A stretch of DNA of 64,000 nt from Pseudanabaena yagii GIHE-NHR1 (GCF_012863495.1 NZ_JAAVJL010000001.1:1240001-1304000), one strand, 5' to 3'. Positions 7,973 to 17,911 are shown, counted from the stretch's first letter. Made by a program: numbers and translations. The notes: generated from the sequence alone by a model not told the origin.

Positions 7973-9046
7973 ATGGCAAAGCAAACTAAACTAAAAAGCA
8001 TTGAAGAAACTCTATGGGATTCGGCTAATAAGTTGCGTGGTTCGGTGGAGTCTTCGGAATATAAGCACGTTGTTTTGGGGTTGATCTTTCTCAAGTTTGC
8101 GAGTGATAAGTTTGAGGAGAGACAGCAGGAGTTGATCGCTGAGGGGAAAGATAAGTATTTGGATATGGTGGAGTTTTACACGATGAAGAATGTGTTTTAT
8201 CTGCCTGAGTTGTCGCGTTGGGGCTATTTGATGGAGAATGCGAAACAGGCTGATCTTGCGCTCAAGATTGATACGGCTTTGTTTACGGTGGAGAAAAATA
8301 ATCCTTCGTTAAAGGGGGCTTTGCCTGACAATTACTATTCGCGGTTGAATCTTGATGTTAGTAAGTTGACTTCTTTGTTGGATACGATCAATAACATTAA
8401 TACGCTTCAGGATAAGCAACAGGATATTGTGGGGCGGGTGTATGAATACTTTTTGAGTAAGTTTGCTTTGGCAGAAGGGAAAGGCAAAGGGGAATTTTAT
8501 ACGCCGAAGAGTATTGTTAATTTGATTGCGGAGATGATCGAGCCTTACAAGGGGAAAATTTACGATCCTGCTTGTGGTTCGGGTGGGATGTTTGTGCAGT
8601 CGATTAAGTTTATTGAGAGCCATCATGGTAATCAAAAGGATATTTCGATTTATGGTCAGGAATATACGGCGACTACTTATAAGCTGGCGAAGATGAATCT
8701 GGCGATTAGGGGGATTTCGGCGAATTTGGGTGATGTGCCTGAAGATACTTTTAGGAAGGATCAGCATCGGGATTTGAAGGCGGATTATATTATGGCGAAT
8801 CCTCCTTTTAATCAGAAGGAATGGAGAGGTGCGAATGAGTTGGTTGATGATCCGCGATGGAGTGGTTATGATGTGCCGCCGACTGGTAATGCGAATTATG
8901 CTTGGATTTTGAATATTGTGTCTAAGCTGTCGGTGAATGGGGTGGCAGGGTTTATTTTGGCGAATGGGGCTTTGTCGGGTGGGGGGACTGAGTATAGTAT
9001 TCGTAAGAAGTTGATTGAGAATAATCTATACCTTAACAGGGAATAG
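7973..9046 (+). pseudogene. hsdM: Type I restriction-modification N6-adenine methyltransferase HsdM, 3' truncated by IS630
   Basis: Start ATG 7973 (MAKQTKLKSIEETLWDSANKL); an upstream in-frame codon at 7934 is unlikely. HsdM N-terminal domain (about residues 10-150), then AdoMet motif I DPACGSGGMF (from residue 198) and catalytic motif IV ANPPFN (Asn276). Native sequence ends at ...IRKKLIENNL; the last four residues before the stop are encoded by the left end of an IS630 element (from 9031). Roughly the last third of a normal HsdM is missing, and it does not resume beyond the right end of the element. No hsdS or hsdR is present. Codon use (many GGG, TTG, GTG codons, no HIP1 inside the gene) differs from neighbouring genes, consistent with horizontal acquisition followed by decay. 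Confidence 0.92.
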
Positions 9047-9429
9047 ACTTAATATTTTTAAGAGACTGAAAGCGCAAAGTTAATAAAGAATCCAAAGCAG
9101 ATTTATGAAGTAGTGTGGGAATTCTCAAGGCAAGAAGCAATAGCAAATTTGAAAGAATCAAAATCAGGATAATAGACTGAGTAGAGACATTGCTTTTTGA
9201 CAAATTTCCAAAGACGCTCAATCAAGTTTAAGTTTGGAGAGTAAGTAGTCAAATAAAGAAGCTCGATATTTAATGACTGAGCCAACTCAAAAACTAAAAC
9301 ACACTTTTGATAACGAGCATTATCCAAGACAAGAGTAATGGGTATAGTCAAACCCAAAGCCGCAAGTTTGTGGAGTAAGTCACAAACACTTTGAGCATTG
9401 ATGTAAGAATCATTAGTCACAGTAATCAA
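9033..9429 (-). pseudogene. IS630 transposase, C-terminal fragment
   Basis: Continues the transposase of the 12248-12898 fragment: LITVTNDSYINAQSV, then the DDE core motifs LVLDNARYQKC (second Asp) and LPTYSPNLNLIE-like TYSPNLNLIERLWKF (catalytic Glu). Near 9105-9110 one extra T shifts the frame, so the last segment (HKSALDSLLTLRFQSLKNI) is in another frame and ends at a TAA inside the terminal repeat. Inactive: separated from its N-terminus by two insertions and frameshifted. Confidence 0.85.
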
Positions 9430-10742
9430 CCTGATTGACTGACAAAAGTGGTAAGAGAAGTTGCGAGAAAGTATACAGAGATTGAATTTGAGTAAAAAAG
9501 AGGCGTATGCTGTTTTTTGAAGAAAAAGGAGCATAGGACAAATGACCCAAAACGCCTCACGTATCTATAATGAACTAATAAAATTCGGGAGTCAATACAG
9601 CCAGTGGTCAGATGTGCGCCATTTGGGAGTAATGGCGTGGATGATGGTGGGAATGATCGCCACAGGGAGTGTGAATTTAACGAAGTGGTTAAGCCATATC
9701 AACACAAAAGCATTGATCGCCCAAAGCACGCAAAGACAACTATCAAGATGGCTGAACAATCCGCGCATAAATCCAGCTAAGCTATACAGTCCAGTAATCA
9801 AAGAGTTAATCGCTAAATGGAAAGAGCCAGAAATATATCTGAGTTTTGATACCAGTCAACTGTGGGAAGAATACAGCATGATCCGATTGTGTGTAGTTCA
9901 TCAGGGAAGAGCTTTACCGTTATGTTGGCGTGTAATCAAACATCGCAGTAGTAGTGTGGAGATGAGTAGCTATCAAGACATGCTCAAACGCGCATCGAAA
10001 CTGTTGCCCGTGAATGTCAAAGTAGTTTTATTAGCAGACCGAGCATTTGCTAATCCAGAACTGGTGCGCTATGTGTGGGAATTAAAATGGCAATGTCGGA
10101 TTCGGATCAAGGGTAATTTCTGGATATATGCCCCCAAGCATGGCTGGCAAACAGTCAAACAATTACATCTTCGTCTTGGTGAAGCTAAGTTGATCCACAA
10201 TGTTAAAGTTCACAAAACTGAGTCCAAGCGTCTTACCGATGTGCATATTGCGGCGGCTTGGGAATCTGGGAGCCGAGAGTATTGGTATATTCTCAGTACT
10301 GAACCTACCACACTCCAAACTTTTTGGGAGTATGGTCTGAGATTCGATATTGAGGAGAATTTCTTGGATGATAAATCTAATGGCTTTGATTTAGAATCTT
10401 CGCGTTTACGTTCGGCTCCTGCCATTTCTCGCCTTTGTTTTGTGATAGCACTGACCACCTTGTTTTTAACGGCTCAAGGACTGGCGGTTGCTGATTCTGG
10501 CTATCGTCGTTTGGTTGATCCTCATTGGTTTCGTGGCTTAGTTATCTCAAGATTGGCTGGAACTGGATTCACACCGCTATCACTAAAAACTGGGCTTTCT
10601 TGCCTTTCTACTCTTTTACTTCTTATCTTGACTCTCACCCTGCTATTGCTTCTCGTCGAAAACATCTTCAGAAATTATTCCGCATTGAGTTCTATGCTTC
10701 TACTCTCGACTATGCTTCATAGACTTTTGTCAGTCAATCAGG
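9430..10742 (+). mobile_element. Insertion sequence A (IS4-like), inserted in the IS630 element
   Basis: 1313 bp with perfect 19-bp terminal inverted repeats CCTGATTGACTGACAAAAG (9430-9448; complement at 10724-10742). Flanked by a 7-bp direct repeat TAATCAA (9423-9429 and 10743-10749), read as the target duplication. It carries one frameshifted DDE transposase gene. Confidence 0.9.
9542..10722 (+). pseudogene. IS4-like DDE transposase, frameshifted
   Basis: N-terminal 330 or so residues are intact and show the DDE triad context: LSFDTSQLW (first Asp), VVLLADRAFANPEL (second Asp) and FDIEENFLDDKSNGFDLE (Glu). Near 10538-10545 the frame breaks: the real C-terminus (LSYLKIGWNWI ... YASTLDYAS, stop at 10722, just before the right terminal repeat) is in the -1 frame. 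No slippery sequence is visible there, so a 1-bp deletion (probably one A in TTA-AGT) rather than programmed frameshifting is likely. The uncorrected frame runs on out of the element to 10816. Confidence 0.85.
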
Positions 10743-10753
10743 TAATCAACTCA

Positions 10754-12247
10754 CTGGAGTTTAGACTAAAAAAGGAAAAAAGGCAGAGTAAAAGAGATAC
10801 AAACTGCCTAAAGTAGATGAAAAAGAAAAAGCACATCTACAGCCATGATTATTGAGAAACTACAGGAATTTCGTCAACAGGTATATAGATTTTTAGGGAA
10901 CGGACGAGATGCAATATTTGACCTAATGGATGCAGTATTGACCAGTCCAAGTGTAAAGTCATTTGCAGAATTATCATTATCAGCAGTGTATCGACGGAAA
11001 TGGTCAAGCTTGTATGAATCGTTAAAAGATAGCCGTCCGAGACGAGGGAGACTCAGAGGACTGTGCGTCGAACAAATACCCAAAGATATACGACCCTTGC
11101 TAGCAGGAGACCATACAGGATGGGAAAGACCCCATGACCAAACTCTAAAAGATAGGAGTTTGTGCATCAACCGAATTTGGTTGAAGGAACAAACCGATCA
11201 TGTTAGGGCATGACTACAGCACCTTGGCATGGATACCAGAAATGACAGGGAGTTTGGGCAATTCCGTTATGTCATGAACGCATCAGTAGTTTTGAGACAG
11301 CCGCACAAAGAGCTACATTTCAACTGAGGCAAGTATGTCGAGATTTAACGGTAAGACCGATCGCTACCTATGACAGTGAATATGGCAGTGCCGCCTTTAT
11401 GAATTTGACAGAGGATATCCCCGCAGACTTACTGCTGCGTCTACGTCCTAACCGATGCTTATACAAAGTCCCTGCTCCCTATAGTGGCTGTGGTCGTCCC
11501 CGTAAGCATGGGGATAAATTCCAACTTGCCAAGTCTGATAGTTGGGGAGAGCCATCAGCAACTTTTAGCTTAGAGGATGAGACGGTTGGACAAGTGCAAA
11601 TCCAGCAATGGTCTGATTTACACTTTAAAAAAGCATCCCAACGACATTTCCAAGTTATGCGAGTTACCCATCCCCATTGCTCTGGTTTGTGGTTAGCTTG
11701 GGTGGGTGAGCAAATGCCATCTTTAGAGCAAATTTGGCGCTTGTACTTACGTCGTTTTGCCATCGACCATTGGTATCGCTTTGCCAAACAGCGTTTACAT
11801 TGGACTCTGCCACAATTACTGACTCCTCAACAAGCTTTGCGCTGGAGTGACCTCATGCCTTTACTCTCTTGGCAATTGTGGCTCGCTCGAAAACTGGTCA
11901 TTGATAATCCTTTACCTTGGCAGAAGCCTCAAACTAATCTCACCTTTGGTCGGGTCGCTCAGGGCTTTGCGACACTTTTAGTTAGGATTGGCTCTCCTGC
12001 TTGTTCTCCGAAACCTCGCGGTAAGTCTCTTGGTTGGCAATCTGGGCGTAAGCGCTCTCCTTTTCCTCGCTTTCCCATCATCAAAAAACGTCCTTCTCGT
12101 CCAAAAAAGACCAACAAAGACAACCCTAATTCCTAATCCTCAATATTCTCGTTTTCTTTCTCTTGGTTTTGCTCAGTTCTTCATTCTCTGAGTTGTTTTT
12201 TCCTGCTCTTTTTCTGATTATCTCAATCAACTTAGTCTAAACTCCAG
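10754..12247 (+). mobile_element. Insertion sequence B, copy 1 (degenerate), inserted in the IS630 element
   Basis: 1494 bp with 16-bp terminal inverted repeats CTGGAGTTTAGACTAA (10754-10769 and complement 12232-12247), flanked by 8-bp direct repeats TCAACTCA (10746-10753 and 12248-12255). The left duplication overlaps that of element A, so both hit the same few bases of the IS630 transposase gene. A second copy lies at 61979-63473 on the other strand. Confidence 0.9.
10845..12136 (+). pseudogene. Transposase of insertion sequence B, copy 1, with at least two frameshifts
   Basis: Starts MIIEKLQEFRQQVYRFLGNG and is very close to the intact copy at 62090-63382. The frame breaks near 11155-11165 (after TLKDRS) and again near 11240-11250, where an extra T in the run encoding MTGS(L/W) changes the frame; it recovers for the C-terminal half from MNLTEDIPADLLLRLRPN to the Lys/Arg-rich tail. 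Inactive. A GTAGATG...CATCTAC stem just before the ATG is conserved in both copies and probably limits translation. Confidence 0.88.
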
Positions 12248-12898
12248 TCAACTCATGAGTAACAGCATTAAGTGCACCGAGGACATTAAAACGCTGTCTT
12301 CCCGTCCCAGATTTAAGAAACAAGCGTTCAAAACACCACAAAAAGCCTAAATAGGCTCCAAGGACAAAGTGAGCAGCATCAACAAAGAAAACGGCTCTTT
12401 GTCCAGATTTAGCTTCCTCTAAGCGCGGTTCTAGTTTTTTTTAAGAAATTCCTCTTGTGCTGCTGGGTCAGCCTTTGCAGGTATTAGCCCCACTCGACGA
12501 CAACTCATTCCCATCGATTTCAGGAAATGACGCACCTGTTCTCGACTACGGACAATCCCTGTCAACTCAGTAATTTTTGCTGCTGCATGAGCCAGCGTTT
12601 TAGGTGGATGTTCTCGAAAATATATCTCTAAACTTTCTTGATGCTTTTTTAGTTCACTCTGGGGGCGATTAAAGGTCAGTTCTTTCAGTTTGCTTATCCC
12701 ACCTTCTTTATAATCTCGTAAATAGTTCAACAGTGTCGGTTCACTGATTCTTAGCAGTTTCGTAATTTCCTTGTGTGGGTATTTCTGGCTTTTTAGGTAT
12801 AGTGCTTCCATTTTTCTCTGCACTCGTGGATGCGGGTGATGGAATCTTTCGTAATGTAGCGCATCTATTTCTTCTTTGGTAAATGTTATTCGGAGCAT
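12248..12898 (-). pseudogene. IS630 transposase, N-terminal and middle part (with A8 frameshift site)
   Basis: First ORF 12898-12431 encodes the helix-turn-helix half (MLRITFTKEEIDALHYERF, KEITKLLRISEPTLLNYLRD) ending LKKN-stop at TAG 12433-12431. Just before this stop is a run of eight A (12435-12442 complement). A -1 slip there opens the DDE half: KKLEPRLEEAKSGQRAVFFV-DAAHF (first catalytic Asp) to NVLGALNAVTHE, where insertion B cuts it. The A8 run at the ORF junction fits programmed -1 frameshifting, known for several IS families. The rest of the gene is at 9033-9429. Confidence 0.85.
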
Positions 12899-13035
12899 CT
12901 TGGAGAAAAGTTAACGTTTCTTCCATCTTTACTCTTATAAAAAATAAAGTCTACCCCCTGTCAAGGTATAGCGATCGCTGTTTGATTGACTAGTCGATCG
13001 CTAGTTATGAGAGCCTGAGGTAGTCACTTTTTACA

Positions 13036-13062
13036 AATAAAGTCTACTGAATGTCAAAGTAC
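13036..13062. repeat. Solitary IS630-type terminal repeat
   Basis: AATAAAGTCTACTGAATGTC.. closely resembles the right end of the IS630 element at 12944-12968 (AATAAAGTCTACCCCCTGTC..), same orientation, 92 bp further on, with no element attached. Probably the scar of a second related copy. Confidence 0.6.
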
Positions 13063-13068
13063 ATCAAT

Positions 13069-13728
13069 TTAGCTCTTGTTTTTAAGTTGTTTAATTCTCT
13101 CTAAATCACGATTCACTTCAAATGCTAATTCTCGATTTTTAGGATCGGTTGTTAGTGCTTTATTGAGATAGATTTCTGCTTCCCGTAACTTCCCATTCAA
13201 AATTAACTCACTGCTCCAACGATGGTAAGTTACCGCTTGCCAATGGATGACCTCTGGTGTATTAGGAAATCTCTCGCTCATTCCTTCTACAACAGCGATC
13301 GCTACGACATATTTTTTTTGCTTCAGCAAATCCTGCACACGCCGCAACATATCCAGTTTCAGTTTTAACTCTGGATTGCTACTAATCGGATCGACTTTAT
13401 TGCTAACCTGCTTCACCTCAATTTTGATTTTGGGATGGGGTTGAGGTGGCTTACTGTAAGTTTTTGGAGGAGGTGGTGGGGCAGAGTTAGCTTGCGATCG
13501 CGTAGCGACATTTTTAGAAAACAGTTCTTTTTCTAAATCTCCCTTATCTGCATCCTTGAGCGTTTTGTAAGCTTCTTGCACAAGGCGAAACTTATCGGCG
13601 GCGGTAGGATCATTCTGGTTAACGTCAGGGTGATACTTACGTGCTAAACGACGGTAGGCGACCTTAATATCATCTAAGGTTGCATTGCGGGGAACTCCTA
13701 AAAGTCGATAGCATTCGGATAGGTGCAT
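13069..13728 (-). CDS. J-domain protein with C-terminal TPR-like helices
   Basis: 219 aa. N-terminal J domain (residues 1-65): YRLLGVPRNATLDDIKVAYRR followed by the HPD tripeptide in YHPDVN, which activates DnaK-type Hsp70 ATPases. A Pro-rich linker (APPPPPKTYSKPPQPHP) leads to a C-terminal helical region (LDMLRRVQDLLKQKKYVVAI ... EAEIYLNKALTTDPKNRELA) resembling tetratricopeptide repeats, suggesting a co-chaperone with a protein-binding tail. Lacks the Gly/Phe and zinc-finger regions of DnaJ itself. Cytoplasmic, single gene on the minus strand; its stop is only 6 bp from the solitary IS630 end. Confidence 0.85.
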   Translation of the reverse strand: MHLSECYRLLGVPRNATLDDIKVAYRRLARKYHPDVNQNDPTAADKFRLVQEAYKTLKDADKGDLEKELFSKNVATRSQANSAPPPPPKTYSKPPQPHPKIKIEVKQVSNKVDPISSNPELKLKLDMLRRVQDLLKQKKYVVAIAVVEGMSERFPNTPEVIHWQAVTYHRWSSELILNGKLREAEIYLNKALTTDPKNRELAFEVNRDLERIKQLKNKS

Positions 13729-13812
13729 GAAGTGAAATTTGACGATAAACAGCAGATCACATTTGATAGCTCACATTAAATCACATTAAAATTTTAGAGG
13801 CGATCGCAGTTG

Positions 13813-13980
13813 CTAATCAGGCTTTTTGCGAATTGTATATTTTCCCTTGCTAGTGACAGGCGAACCTTTATTAGCTTCTACAAGCTTGATGTATTTATCC
13901 AAAGCTTCCTCCTTAGTTCCATGCTCAGAAATAACATGAACCTTACGACTGCCAGCAATTTCGAGGACAACTTGGTGCAT
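13813..13980 (-). CDS. Small conserved-looking protein, 55 aa
   Basis: ATG at 13980, TAG at 13815-13813. Sequence begins MHQVVLEIAGSRKVHVISEH and ends KGKYTIRKKPD: a compact alpha/beta-looking, Lys-rich cytoplasmic protein without signal peptide. The codon pattern is protein-like throughout and no competing longer frame exists. No Shine-Dalgarno is visible, common in cyanobacteria. It lies between typA's downstream terminator and the J-domain gene, all on the minus strand. Function unknown. Confidence 0.6.
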   Translation of the reverse strand: MHQVVLEIAGSRKVHVISEHGTKEEALDKYIKLVEANKGSPVTSKGKYTIRKKPD

Positions 13981-14036
13981 AGCTTGAATAGAGTTTGGAT
14001 AGCCCTAAATTTTTAAATAGTCTAGCAAATAACTCA

Positions 14037-14069
14037 AACTAAAAGGGGCGCAATGCGCCCCTTTTAGTT
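14037..14069 (-). terminator. Terminator of typA
   Basis: Hairpin ACTAAAAGGGGCGCA / TGCGCCCCTTTTAGT immediately after the typA stop on the minus strand, ending in a T-rich tract. Confidence 0.85.
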
Positions 14070-14074
14070 AGTGA

Positions 14075-15868
14075 TTAGCGCTTAGCAAATTTCTTGGTCA
14101 TTTTGCGTAAACGAATTGATTCAGGAGTGACCTCGAGAATTTCGTCGGGACCAATATATTCCAAGGCTCGTTCGAGGCTCATTTCGATCGGAGCTTGCAA
14201 CTGCACGATGTCATCAGCACCAGCCGCACGCATGTTAGTAAGCTGCTTGCTCTTACAGACATTTAGTTCCATATCCTGAGGACGATTATTTTCTCCAATA
14301 ATCATGCCCTTGTACACCTTCGTACCAGGTTTAATGAAGAACACACCACGATCTTCTGCATTCTTCAAGGAGAACTCAGTTGCCACGCCTTCTTCAAAGG
14401 AGATCAGTACACCATTCCGACGGGCGCTAATTTCGCCAGCCGCAGGACGGTAATCGAGGAAGCTGTGGTTCATGATGCCAGCGCCACGGGTGGCACGCAT
14501 GAAATCGCCACGGAAGCCAATCAAGCCCCGTGCAGGAACGACGAATTCTAGCTGAGAGCGCCCAGTACTAGACATTTGCATATCGATCATTTCGGCGCGA
14601 CGCTGACCTAAGCGCTCAATACATCCACCGACGGCATCTTCAGGCACATCAAGGACTAGAGCTTCGTAGGGTTCGCACTTTTGACCATTGATTTCGCGGT
14701 AAATAACTTGAGGCTGAGTTACTTGGAACTCATAGCCTTCACGACGCATGGTTTCGATCAAAATACCTAAGTGCAATTCACCACGTCCAGCTACCGCAAA
14801 GCGATCAGGAGATTCAGGATCTTCGGTGACACGCAGCGCTACGTTAGTTTCGAGTTCGCGCAATAGGCGATCGCGTACTTGACGGGTAGTGACTAATTTG
14901 CCTTCTTGACCAACAAAGGGCGAGTCATTAACGCAGAAGGTCATCTGCAAAGTGGGTTCGTCCACTTTGATCATTGGTAGTGCTAGAGGCTCATTAGGAC
15001 AGGTAATGGTTTCGCCAATATTGGCAGTCGCAAAACCTGCAACCGCCACAATGTTACCTGCGGATGAGGTTTGCATTTCAACGCGCTTTAAGCCATCAAA
15101 TCCTAAGAGTTTGGTGATTTTACCTTTAACGATCGAGCCATCTTCAGTGATCAGAGCAGCTTGCTGTCCCGCAGTAATCGTGCCGTTGTGAATTTTGCCG
15201 ATCACAATCCGACCGAGATATTCGGAATAGTCAAGGGTGGTAACTTGCAATTGTAAAGGCTTATCAGGATTCCCCACAGGTGGAGATACATGATGGATAA
15301 TTGCCTCAAACAAAGGCTTCATATCTACACTTTCATCTTCGAGTTGTTCCTTAGCAAAGCCGCCCATGCCTGAAGCAAATAGGTAAGGAAAGTCGCACTG
15401 GTCATCATCTGCACCTAGTTCGAGGAATAGATCCAGAACCTTGCTGACAGCAACGTGGGGATCAGCAAATTCGCGATCGATCTTATTAATAACGACTAAA
15501 GGTCGCAAGCCTTTTTCCAACGCTTTTTTCAACACAAAGCGAGTTTGGGGCATAGGACCTTCGTTGGCATCAACGATCAGCAAACAGCCTTCGACCATGC
15601 CCAGTACGCGCTCAACTTCGCCACCAAAGTCTGCGTGTCCGGGGGTGTCAACAATGTTGATCAGCGTATCTTTGTATTTAACAGCAGTATTTTTAGAAAG
15701 AATGGTAATGCCGCGTTCACGCTCTAGGTCGTTGGAGTCCATCACGCATTCGACAAGGGCTTCACCTTCACGAAAAGCGCCAGACTGTCTGAGAAGTGCG
15801 TCTACTAGAGTGGTTTTGCCGTGATCGACGTGGGCGATGATGGCGACGTTGCGGATGGGGAGAGACAT
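14075..15868 (-). CDS. typA: Translational GTPase TypA/BipA
   Basis: 597 aa, full family length. Elongation-factor-type G domain: G1 AHVDHGKTT (residues 12-20), RGITI (switch I), [12 protein letters not shown] (G3), NKIDR (G4). Then the beta-barrel domain II, EF-G-like domains III/V ([19 protein letters not shown]) and the BipA-specific C-terminus ([34 protein letters not shown]). TypA binds the ribosome and supports growth under stress and low temperature, including 50S assembly (family knowledge). Single minus-strand gene with its own terminator. Confidence 0.97.
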   Translation of the reverse strand: MSLPIRNVAIIAHVDHGKTTLVDALLRQSGAFREGEALVECVMDSNDLERERGITILSKNTAVKYKDTLINIVDTPGHADFGGEVERVLGMVEGCLLIVDANEGPMPQTRFVLKKALEKGLRPLVVINKIDREFADPHVAVSKVLDLFLELGADDDQCDFPYLFASGMGGFAKEQLEDESVDMKPLFEAIIHHVSPPVGNPDKPLQLQVTTLDYSEYLGRIVIGKIHNGTITAGQQAALITEDGSIVKGKITKLLGFDGLKRVEMQTSSAGNIVAVAGFATANIGETITCPNEPLALPMIKVDEPTLQMTFCVNDSPFVGQEGKLVTTRQVRDRLLRELETNVALRVTEDPESPDRFAVAGRGELHLGILIETMRREGYEFQVTQPQVIYREINGQKCEPYEALVLDVPEDAVGGCIERLGQRRAEMIDMQMSSTGRSQLEFVVPARGLIGFRGDFMRATRGAGIMNHSFLDYRPAAGEISARRNGVLISFEEGVATEFSLKNAEDRGVFFIKPGTKVYKGMIIGENNRPQDMELNVCKSKQLTNMRAAGADDIVQLQAPIEMSLERALEYIGPDEILEVTPESIRLRKMTKKFAKR

Positions 15869-15958
15869 GGGTGATGTATCGAGTTGATCGAAAAACTTAT
15901 TATTTCTTTATCTATTATGCTCGAATTTGTCAAAAAACTTTGCATTAGTAATTGTCAA

Positions 15959-15993
15959 TACAAAAAGGCGGTGCTATGCACCGCCTTTTTGTA
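15959..15993 (-). terminator. Terminator after rseP
   Basis: TACAAAAAGGCGGTGC / GCACCGCCTTTTTGTA hairpin with a T-rich tail, 19 bp beyond the rseP stop. Confidence 0.85.
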
Positions 15994-16011
15994 TTTTTGA
16001 CTGTGATTGCA

Positions 16012-17100
16012 CTACAAAGGACTTAACCCACTCTGTTGCAGCAAATTAAAGGAATCTTTGAAAATCATTACCACACCTAAGCCCAGCAAAATCACGACTC
16101 CGCCCTGCATCACATTATTTTGTAACTCTTCGGGTAAGGGCTTACCTCCACGCAATGCCTCGATCGCTAAAAATACCAATTGACCACCATCGAGAGCAGG
16201 CAAGGGCAAAATATTGATAATCGCGAGGTTAATACTAATGATTGCCGTGAAATCAAATAATGCTGCCGCGTCGGATTTAACTAATTCTGAACCCATCGCC
16301 ACGATCGCTACAGGTCCTGACAACTGCGAAGCCGTATTTTGGAAATTGGTGGCAAGTTGTTTTAAACCTTGAACAGTCATCACGACTAAGCGCTCAAAAC
16401 TTTGAGTTGCATTATCAATTGCTTCGCCAATATTATGTACAGCTCGACGATGGGGCTTACCTGTAAAGTCCAATCTGACCCCGATTCTGCCTTTACCAGC
16501 TTCACCATCAGGCAAGATTGGTACTTGCAGCATTTTGCCATCGCGCATTACCTGCAAATCTACGGTTTGATTGGCATTTTTGGCAATCAAGGACTGAAAG
16601 CGATCCAAGGTGGTCAAACTGGTGTCAAATTTTGTACCGTTAGCCGCCAAGATAATATCGCCAGAGCGTAAACCTGAAACTGCCGCAGGTGCATTTGGTT
16701 CAAGAATTTTCGTGATTCTTACCCCCGGTTGATCGACAGTGCCGATACCAACGCTCAGGGTCATGACTAATAAAACTAGATAGGCAAATACAAAGTTAGC
16801 GATAACCCCTGCACTGATAACGATCGCGCGATCGACGATGGGGCGATTTTTCATTAAGTTGGGATCATTAGGCGGGATATCGCTATCTTCATCATCATCG
16901 GGAAAACCGACATAGCCACCAAGGGGAATTGCCCGCAGCGCATATTCCGTTTGCTTGCCCTGATATTTCCACAGCACAGGTCCAAACCCAATCGAAAATC
17001 GATTTACATGAATACCCTGTACACGGGCAGCCATAAAGTGTCCGAGTTCATGAACCAATATCAGAATCGCAAGTACGGCAATTGCAGGCAATGCAGACAT
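16012..17100 (-). CDS. rseP: RIP metalloprotease RseP/site-2 protease family (M50)
   Basis: 362 aa. First membrane helix carries the zinc motif HELGH (His17, Glu18, His21). A central PDZ domain (around residues 125-215, VSGLRSGDIILAANG) follows, and the third-helix zinc ligand motif NILPLPALDGGQL lies near residue 300. Three to four membrane segments in total, as in standard RseP/S2P. These proteases cut transmembrane substrates such as anti-sigma factors within the inner membrane. In this window the SPOR-domain membrane protein beside a sigma-like gene (25527-27092) is one conceivable client, but that is speculation. Divergent from the DoxX gene. Confidence 0.93.
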   Translation of the reverse strand: MSALPAIAVLAILILVHELGHFMAARVQGIHVNRFSIGFGPVLWKYQGKQTEYALRAIPLGGYVGFPDDDEDSDIPPNDPNLMKNRPIVDRAIVISAGVIANFVFAYLVLLVMTLSVGIGTVDQPGVRITKILEPNAPAAVSGLRSGDIILAANGTKFDTSLTTLDRFQSLIAKNANQTVDLQVMRDGKMLQVPILPDGEAGKGRIGVRLDFTGKPHRRAVHNIGEAIDNATQSFERLVVMTVQGLKQLATNFQNTASQLSGPVAIVAMGSELVKSDAAALFDFTAIISINLAIINILPLPALDGGQLVFLAIEALRGGKPLPEELQNNVMQGGVVILLGLGVVMIFKDSFNLLQQSGLSPL

Positions 17101-17336
17101 AAGCTTTGCTCTAAGAATTTACTAAGAATAATTTGGGATGACGTTGAATGTGAGATGCAATACACACAGATTGTTTTGCGATCGTAACACAACCAAAAGC
17201 AGAGGGACGCTATGTAAGCTTTCAGTTCTAGCAATTTCTTAATGATTCACCCTAAAAATCTTTATGTTAAGATTAATGTATATATGTCATAAATTATTTC
17301 AATAAATTACTTTTTGTTAACAGAGGGTGTAAGCCA

Positions 17337-17858
17337 ATGAATAATACGATTCGCTTTGCTGCTTCCATTGGTCGCCTCATCGTGAGCTCCGACTCTGCGC
17401 CTATCTCATTAACCCAAGCTTCATTACTCTTGCTCAGAGTGGTACTTGGCACAGTAATGATCCACAACGGTTTAGATAAACTGTCCGATATTCCTAGTTT
17501 CGCAGAAGCCTATGTCGAAGTGATCGGCTTACCATTTCCCATCTTTTTTGCATATTGTGCAGCAATTACGGAATTAGTGGCTTCACCTCTATTAGCTTTA
17601 GGTTTTTTGACTAGACCTGCGGCTTTAGGGCTATTTACAACGATGCTGGTGGCAAACTATCACCATATTTTAGTTGGTGGTTTTTCTATCCCATCGATTG
17701 AACTATCTTCGATTTATGCAGCATCCTTTGCCTTCTTCGCTATTTACGGTGGTGGCAAATATGCGATCGATGCCTTAATTGACAATATGCTGAGCAAATT
17801 ACTGTCTGGTGAGTCCACTACCCCACAGATGGCTAAGGTCAAGATTTCCAGCAAATAG
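17337..17858 (+). CDS. DoxX family membrane protein
   Basis: 173 aa with four hydrophobic segments. The DoxX signature is clear: LLLLRVVLGTVMIHNGLDKL at the first helix, EAYVEVIGLPFPIFFAYCAA and ELVASPLLALGFLTRPAAL further on. DoxX proteins are small inner-membrane proteins linked to redox or sulfur metabolism; the specific role is unknown. Probable -10 region in the AT-rich stretch around 17270-17285. A clean terminator follows. Confidence 0.88.
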   Translation: MNNTIRFAASIGRLIVSSDSAPISLTQASLLLLRVVLGTVMIHNGLDKLSDIPSFAEAYVEVIGLPFPIFFAYCAAITELVASPLLALGFLTRPAALGLFTTMLVANYHHILVGGFSIPSIELSSIYAASFAFFAIYGGGKYAIDALIDNMLSKLLSGESTTPQMAKVKISSK

Positions 17859-17911
17859 AAAATAGCTGGGTACAAAACCTCAATTCAGTTTAGGCTTGCA
17901 AAGTTTACAAG

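Larger units (their letters stand above)
9031..12966 (-). mobile_element. IS630-family element, interrupted by two other insertion sequences
   Basis: Imperfect terminal inverted repeats: left CCTTAACAGGGAATAGACTT (9031-9050), right the complement of CCTTGACAGGGGGTAGACTT. Both ends abut TA (9029-9030 and 12967-12968), the IS630 target. Removing the two nested elements and their duplications leaves about 1.1 kb, the usual IS630 size. The transposase is read on the minus strand in two separated pieces that rejoin exactly at THE-LITVTND when the inserts are removed. Confidence 0.9.

Noticed and set aside
9033-9534. Minus-strand ORFs 9033-9221 and 9103-9534 as separate genes
   Set aside because: They are frameshifted parts of the IS630 transposase; the N-terminal part of the second (9430-9534) is just the left end of insertion sequence A read backwards.
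10743-10816. C-terminal extension of the IS4-like transposase ORF beyond the element
   Set aside because: It results from the frameshift near 10540; the true end is 10722 in the other frame.
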